A stretch of 64,000 bases of DNA from Albifimbria verrucaria (taxonomy: Eukaryota; Ascomycota; Sordariomycetes; Hypocreales; Stachybotryaceae), in assembly GCA_020081605.1 (NCBI GenBank), contig JAHREC010000062.1, positions 372,001 to 436,000 on the forward strand, in the 5' to 3' direction. The notes below the pieces were generated by a model. It was not told the DNA's origin and made no database searches. It saw only the letters and a list, made by a program, of their open reading frames with translations. Each line of letters begins with the position of its first letter. Positions within the stretch are counted from its first letter, which is position 1. A program made the translations under genes and the position numbers. Shown piece by piece: positions 58,687 to 64,000 of this stretch.

Positions 58687-60667
58687 TTACTTGCCACTCT
58701 TAGGATTTATCCGGACCCAACCCATACCAAAAGAGAATAGGAATGCGCCGCACGCCGCCCCGGTTGCTAAATACATGACTTGATCAAATGTGTCACTATA
58801 TGCAAGTCTCACAGCGTGGAGGAGTCTCTCAGGCACTGCGGCTTGATGTTTGCAGCGGATGCTCCGGCCAGAATGAGTTTTCCAAGATCAGCTTCTGGAG
58901 CATATACTGAAACAAAGTGGCGTAGTTGACTGCCAAAGATGACTTCGGCAAGCGAAAGAAAGGTTGCCCCACTCAGGTTCTGGGAGAAAACAACGAGAGC
59001 GCTTGCTACAGAGATGTCATCTTCGTGCACGTTATTTTGCACTGCTAGGATAGGAATCTGGAAACCTAGGCCTAGAGACCCTAGGATTATTTGATACCCT
59101 ATTCGTAGGCGGTTCGGTGAGGTGGGAGTCAACGTCGAACTCAAACCCGAGCCAATAGACGTCAGTAGCCCACTGGCAATTGCAAATGGGACATAGTATC
59201 CGAGGCGACCGACTGTGTACCAAGAGATTAGAACTTGTTTTTTTCTGGGTGAAAGCCAAAGAAATCCATAACTTACCCAAAGCCCCAGTGGCCATAGTAA
59301 ATACCATGTTGGTGATCATCTGTGGGAGCATATCGATGCCGCTCTGCACTGGTGACGCGCCCCGAACTGCCTGGAAGTAGATAGGGAAGTAGTAAGAAGC
59401 TATGAAATTGCAACCAACAATACAAATCATATTGAGGCAGCTAGCCCATACGACTCGACGACGAACCAAGTGGAAAGGTATCATTGCCTGGCGGCCGACA
59501 CGATATTCCCATGCAAGGAAGACAAGCAAGTTCACGAAAGATCCGCAAAATAGACCAATAATGGTTGCGGATCTCCAAGGAAAGTGGCTTCCACCCCATT
59601 GCAAGGCCAGAATGAACATTACAACGGCAGGGGTAAATAGCAGGAAACCAACGAGATCCAGTTTTGTGATTGTGTTCCAAGTAGACTGTGATTTGTCCTT
59701 GGCCGCGCCGTAGTTGGGAATAGGAACGGCCAAAATGAACCCTGCAATGAGAACTCCACAAGGTAAATTAATGTAGAAACCTGCAATCTGAAGTTAACCT
59801 ACAGGATACGATGCTATTCTTCGAATTGTTCTTACACCATCGCCATGTAGTATGTGTTGTCAAAGCGCCACCAATCAATGGGCCTGTCATAATACCAAGA
59901 AGCGACAAGCCCATGAGTATGCCCCGGTAAGCTGTTTAAGACTCAGTTAACTGGTCGGAATATTTTGTGTGTAATTATAGTGTATACTTACCATTTCGTT
60001 TCGAGGCTGGTACTATAAAATGGATGATTGTCAAGCCTCCGTTCAGCAGTCCCGAAGCACCGAGGCCAGCCACGACACGGCCTACGATGAGCATGTCAGA
60101 GGAAGCCGCGGCACCACATAGGGCTGACCTGACCTCGAAGATGGCAAAGAAGACTAAGAATGTCCACTGAATGCGTGTAAGCTTATTTACTGGCTCAAAA
60201 TTCGATAGCTTAGCTTGAGGGTAGGGGATGTGTCCTTGCCTTGATGTTAAAATAGGTATAGATTTTTCCACTTAGTGGTTGAAATGCACAGCTGAATGAA
60301 TTGTAAGAATTGGTTGTAGAAGGAGACAGCGAATTAATCTCACTTGGACATGAAGTAGGCTGTCCCATACCAGCCAATGTCGTTGAGAGAATGAAACTCG
60401 CTCGTTATTTGGGGTATCGCCTATCATGAATGAGCACAAGTTTGGAGCGTTTGGAAGATTACTGCCAGTGACTTACTGTTGCTACAACCGCAGCATCTAA
60501 TAGCATGAGGAAAGCAGCCAACGTTATGCTGGACATGACGAGCAGCAGTCTCATCCCGGATAGGTGACCTGGGGCGTCGGGCTGCGGCTCGGTGACTGGT
60601 TCTGAGATGTCTTCTTTGACTCTGTCGAACTTTCGTTGATGGCCCCATCGTTAATTACCTCCTTCAT
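58687..60667 (-). CDS. MFS exporter, DHA2 (14-helix) type
   Basis: A drug:H+ antiporter-2 transporter of the kind common in secondary-metabolite clusters. Its segments in order: [26 protein letters not shown], the G-rich loop [35 protein letters not shown], then WRW and [15 protein letters not shown]. Further on are [20 protein letters not shown] and the tail [16 protein letters not shown]. At least six introns, including about 60414-60475, 60289-60343, 59780-59840 and 59214-59276. Breaks near 60562 (G run) and 58843 are mended by one base. The start is the ATG at 60667 (MKEVINDGA), and the end is TAA 58687-58689. It probably exports the sesquiterpene product. Confidence 0.85.
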
Positions 60668-62038
60668 TTTTAATTGAATTTTTGGTAAGGCCATTGCTCG
60701 TCTATGGCTGAGGAGGTAGTGGAGAGATCCGATGTCGATATGCGATACTGGGGTTCGATGTGGACAATATAATTTACAAAATCTATTGAAACTAGATCCT
60801 CACAGAATTCCTTGTCAACGCTGGCGTTGAATTCGTATTTTATATCCCAACTCCCAAAAATGACAGCGGTGCTGCCCAGGTATATCTGAAGACCATGTCC
60901 GCGGACTTACGCTGGGACATGTTAGTCAACTAGGCGCAAATTGCGAATGTGGACTTACAACGTCCATGTCAAGGCTGACCCACACATCTCGACAGGGGCT
61001 ACTTTCACGTCCGCGGATTTAAAAATGATGTGGGATTACTATCAAATATATCGCAAGCCTCAGACTAGTTGCTGAATCTACTGCGAGACATTAATGACCG
61101 AGCAGAAGCTGAGTGATGACAGGCAACCTAACTTTGGCCTGCCCAAGGAAATCCTCAAATTTTTCAGCAAGTCATTTGACATGGCATATGCAAATGCTCG
61201 TCTCAACAACGCGCTAACAGACGATTCTTCACGTGCTGAGATACAACATCATGCCTTAAAACTGCACCGGACAGATATCTTGATTGATTAGTAATTGTTC
61301 TGCTCTGGTCGGCCAGCACACGGTTTTGCCATCACATTTTAATGGATCATAGGAACAGCCATGGATTAACAGGTCAACACGGCGAGGCACAATGAAAGCA
61401 GTGTGGCACTTACATGGCTATGGCTTTTTCTTCTTCTTTTTTTTTCTCCAGGTGCACGATGATGCTCTGCAAGCTGGCAGCCGTCAAGATAGCATTTGGC
61501 AGCTGCCAGGCAGATACACGACAAGAGGTACCTTTACTCTGCCTGGACTTGCAATCTTCATTCTCTCTTTTCTTTTTCTCTCTCTCTTTACTTATTCACA
61601 TCTGCACCTCTCTTGGTTTCACCGCATCATCCCATTTCATCGCATCGCTGGGCCTCTCTGTTGTTGTTGTTTTTCTTCGTCACACATCACATCATCACCG
61701 TGGAAGTCCGCAGGCTGAGAAGCAGAGAAAACGTGGTAGGTGAGCCGGTTGCTCTTCTTCTCGTATAGCCTCCTGCTTTGCAGCTTCCATGGCTTCGTCA
61801 TCACTCGTCCGTACGCATCAAGAGGTTTAGGTGACTTGTTTTGTTCCTTCGTTGTGATTCGACTTCGCGCAGCTCACATCCCTTTCCCTCCGTTGTTCCA
61901 TGTCGGGCGGGATGCTAATCCGTGGTAGACGCAGATTCCTCACCTACCGACGAAACTACTTGTCCAACTTCCACCGCTCTTCCATCCTTTGGTAGACTTG
62001 CATCTACCTCTTTCGGCCCTTGACTTGCCTTTCTCGAG
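60668..62038. other. Intergenic; pyrimidine-rich leader of the next gene
   Basis: No gene recognised; a frame at 61094-61291 is short and featureless. A C/T-rich strip (61425-61460 and 61555-61690, with CTTCTTCTTTTTTTTTCTCC and TCTCTCTCTTTA) precedes the next gene. Such CT-rich leaders are common near transcription starts of expressed fungal genes. Confidence 0.45.
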
Positions 62039-63189
62039 ATGACACGACGTGATCGAGCTTGGTACTCGTACCCAGCTGGAGACACATCCTTCAACTTCTT
62101 CGATACCGGCCAACATCGTCCGCTTAACCGGCCCTCGGACGCATACGCTCCGCTTAAGATGCGCGGAAACATTGAGATAGAACTGCGCGAGTCATGGCAG
62201 GCGCTTCAATCCGCACGTCTCGTCTCCCGCGATGGAGGCGCCCAGCAGAACATCGTGGGACCCTGCAACTTGCTGGGTCAAAGCTCCATCGTCTTCAACG
62301 CGACCAGCCAGTCTGCATATCTCCACGCGCATCGCGTCGCCAAGTCGCAGGCAGGCACAGATTCCAACGAAGTCGTTGGTGTCCTTCTCTCTGTCGATCG
62401 CTTTCGACTCGCTAGAAATCCCAACCCATGCACTTTGAGCTACCTGGCTCCGGACTCCAGCTTGGTAAACCTTCGCTTCCTTCACCCTCCACGGCAGGCA
62501 GGCTGTACTCAAAGCATCGACGGCGATGCCCTCGTCAAAACGGCGACGACAATGCAAATGGAGATTGTGAGGCGTTCGGAGATGTTTATACAAGTGAAGA
62601 ACGCGACGAAGATTCTGATCCTACTCCCAGCTCGGTATTCGTTCCGCCTCGACCATCAGGTCAGCTTACAAGATCCATTTCGTTTTCTTTTACTAATTTT
62701 CGCTCAGTTGCCTCGTTTGTGCCACCACCACCACTTGTCCCTTGCCCAGTCGTCGATACTCTAACCAGTACCATTCAACCTCGATCACAGTCAACCACTA
62801 CTTCCTCGTTTGGTTTGCTAGACAAGCCCAATCTACAGCCTCGTCAAAATTTCCAATTGAGAAAAGAGCAAGGGATTGGGCTTTTCGGTCAGTCGGACCA
62901 AAATCAGTGCAGCCCGCTCCAGATTGACCTCACGAAAGATACTCCCACCTCAGCCTCAACAATCGCCAGAGACTCGCCACAGAACCCGTACGCACCTTCA
63001 GGTGCAGCGCAAGGACTGGGGCATGATACTTTATTCGATGAAATCTGGCGCACTCCTACCACAAGCTTGAAACGCTCAGCGCCGGTGGATGATGAACAAG
63101 GTCGAAAACGCCAGCGATCTGACACCATTGACGCTTCCGACTCGCTTTATTCTGCCGAGTCTCCTCTGAGTAGTCATCTTCAGTGTTAA
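62039..63189 (+). CDS. Uncharacterised fungal protein with basic NLS-like C-terminus
   Basis: The N-terminal part (MTRRDRAWYSYPAGDTSFNF, then IEIELRESWQALQSARLVSR) looks folded. The C-terminal part is long, low in complexity and rich in Ser, Pro, Gln and Thr. It has a basic patch, KRSAPVDDEQGRKRQRSD, that resembles a nuclear import signal. One break near 62425 (CCC run) is mended by one C, joining ARNPNP to MHFELPGSG. The stop is at 63187-63189. I do not recognise the family. A CT-rich leader suggests steady expression. It is probably unrelated to the neighbouring cluster. Confidence 0.6.
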
Positions 63190-63600
63190 TTCCAACACAG
63201 AAAATCGTGCAAGTAATTTGTGAAGTTTTGTTTGACCATGGTCAGACTTTGAGGCATAATAAGGCGTGTCAATCAAGCACCTCAGACCATTGTGTGCAGG
63301 ATACGCTTGCGACTTGAGTCCATTGACATAAGGCGACAGTTTTATGGCAATGGCCAGGCGAGGTACTCGGACTCTAGATACCAGACGTTATCATGGGTGG
63401 GATGGTTGGCGAATTTTGTCCACGACGACAAGATTATCCGTCACACAATACAGGGCATTTCCAGCATCAGACATACACCGCGGTCATAGTGGGACATTTG
63501 CTGTTTTCTTTGTAACACCATTGCTTGGGGTAAAGTTGGAGAACGCTTTCGTGTAGAATAAATGTATGTACAATAAGTTCTTGATTCACGACTGGTGCCC
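63190..63600. other. Convergent intergenic region; no gene
   Basis: The 3' regions of the uncharacterised gene (plus) and the metalloprotease-like gene (minus). No supportable feature. Confidence 0.5.
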
Positions 63601-64000
63601 TCACATGCCGTCCCTGAGCATAGCATCCACCATCTGCACGTGGCGGTTTGCATTGGTCTCGCTCCATTCATTGTCATAGTTGAGTCCGTATGGCCAAAAA
63701 TGTCCACCGCCGCAGTTGATGCGCGCATTCTGTCCGTCGAAAGAACGGAGCAGGGCTGTGGCCTGGGGCCAGTTGTTGGCAGCGCAACGGTTGTTGAAGG
63801 CAGCCGTCTGCCCAACGCCCAGCGTGTGTGAGATCTCGTGCATCGCTGTACGTTCCGTCATGTACGAGCGGTTCGAGCCAAAACGCAAGTCTCCGTTGTA
63901 GCTGGCTTCGGCCGTAGGTACGCCGGGCGCGTAGTAGACGCGGATCGTCTTGTTGGCACCGGTGAATCGGTGGTATCGGCTCACGGCAGCTCGCATGGCA
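63601..64000 (-). CDS. Secreted metalloprotease-like protein, 5' part outside the window
   Basis: The frame is open to the window edge, so the start is missing. It has a zinc-binding pattern of metzincin type: MHEISHTLGVGQTAAF (HExxH, then Gly and a further polar residue), preceded by NKTIRVYYAPGVPTAEASYN. Paired cysteines (NNRC, INCGGG) suggest an extracellular protein. The end is GM at 63601. I recall similar fungal and bacterial extracellular proteins with HEISH, but cannot name the family. Confidence 0.6.
   Translation of the reverse strand, partial: AMRAAVSRYHRFTGANKTIRVYYAPGVPTAEASYNGDLRFGSNRSYMTERTAMHEISHTLGVGQTAAFNNRCAANNWPQATALLRSFDGQNARINCGGGHFWPYGLNYDNEWSETNANRHVQMVDAMLRDGM

Noticed and set aside
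1..64000. CRISPR arrays, rRNA or tRNA genes
   Set aside because: No spaced repeats or conserved rRNA or tRNA box patterns were noticed; a fungal nuclear window is not expected to hold CRISPR. tRNAscan would be needed to exclude a tRNA.

Overview
The window is nuclear DNA of a filamentous ascomycete (Pezizomycotina). The evidence is short 45-60 bp GT-AG introns, Zn2Cys6 regulators, a HET-domain gene, fungal CBM1 cellulose-binding modules, an RTA1 protein and AT-rich islands. The mix of genes fits a plant-biomass-degrading mould, perhaps in Eurotiomycetes, but the order is a guess. About 25 recognisable protein genes are present. I saw no rRNA or tRNA gene and no CRISPR array.

Layout. 0-5.3 kb is gene-poor and AT-rich: an A/T minisatellite, a broken gene of unknown function and a chromodomain relic. 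5.3-17.6 kb holds an unusual biosynthetic group: an ATP-grasp/ACC-synthase-like fusion, a cysteine-synthase-like enzyme fused to a rhodanese domain, a protein with a ParB/serine-kinase-like motif, and a ferric reductase. 17.9-26.1 kb holds a tricarboxylate group: a PrpF-family isomerase, a Zn2Cys6 regulator, a mitochondrial citrate-type carrier and an anion MFS transporter. A TTCCCGCGGGAA palindrome or its half-sites recur in its promoters. Together the two groups resemble a route that makes O-phosphoserine, couples it by beta-replacement, joins carboxylates with an ATP-grasp ligase and handles metal. A carboxylate or aminopolycarboxylate metallophore is the working hypothesis.

26.8-31 kb carries a divergent pair of secreted hemicellulases (CE1 esterase-CBM1 and GH10 xylanase-CBM1) with xylanase-regulator-like sites between them. 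32-36 kb has a DHA1-type MFS transporter and an RTA1 protein. 36.9-48.7 kb is an allorecognition-like block: a HET protein, a kinase-ankyrin protein and an esterase-pseudokinase protein, with a secreted subtilisin among them. 49-60.7 kb looks like a sesquiterpene cluster: two Zn2Cys6 regulators, a class I terpene synthase, an mpaB/DUF2236 oxygenase and a DHA2 MFS transporter. The end has an uncharacterised nuclear-type protein and a partial metalloprotease.

A caution applies to nearly every gene. Reading frames break at single-base deletions, mostly in or beside homopolymer runs, while the coding sense continues cleanly in the next frame. This looks like uncorrected sequencing error, so I give whole-gene spans across the breaks rather than calling them pseudogenes.
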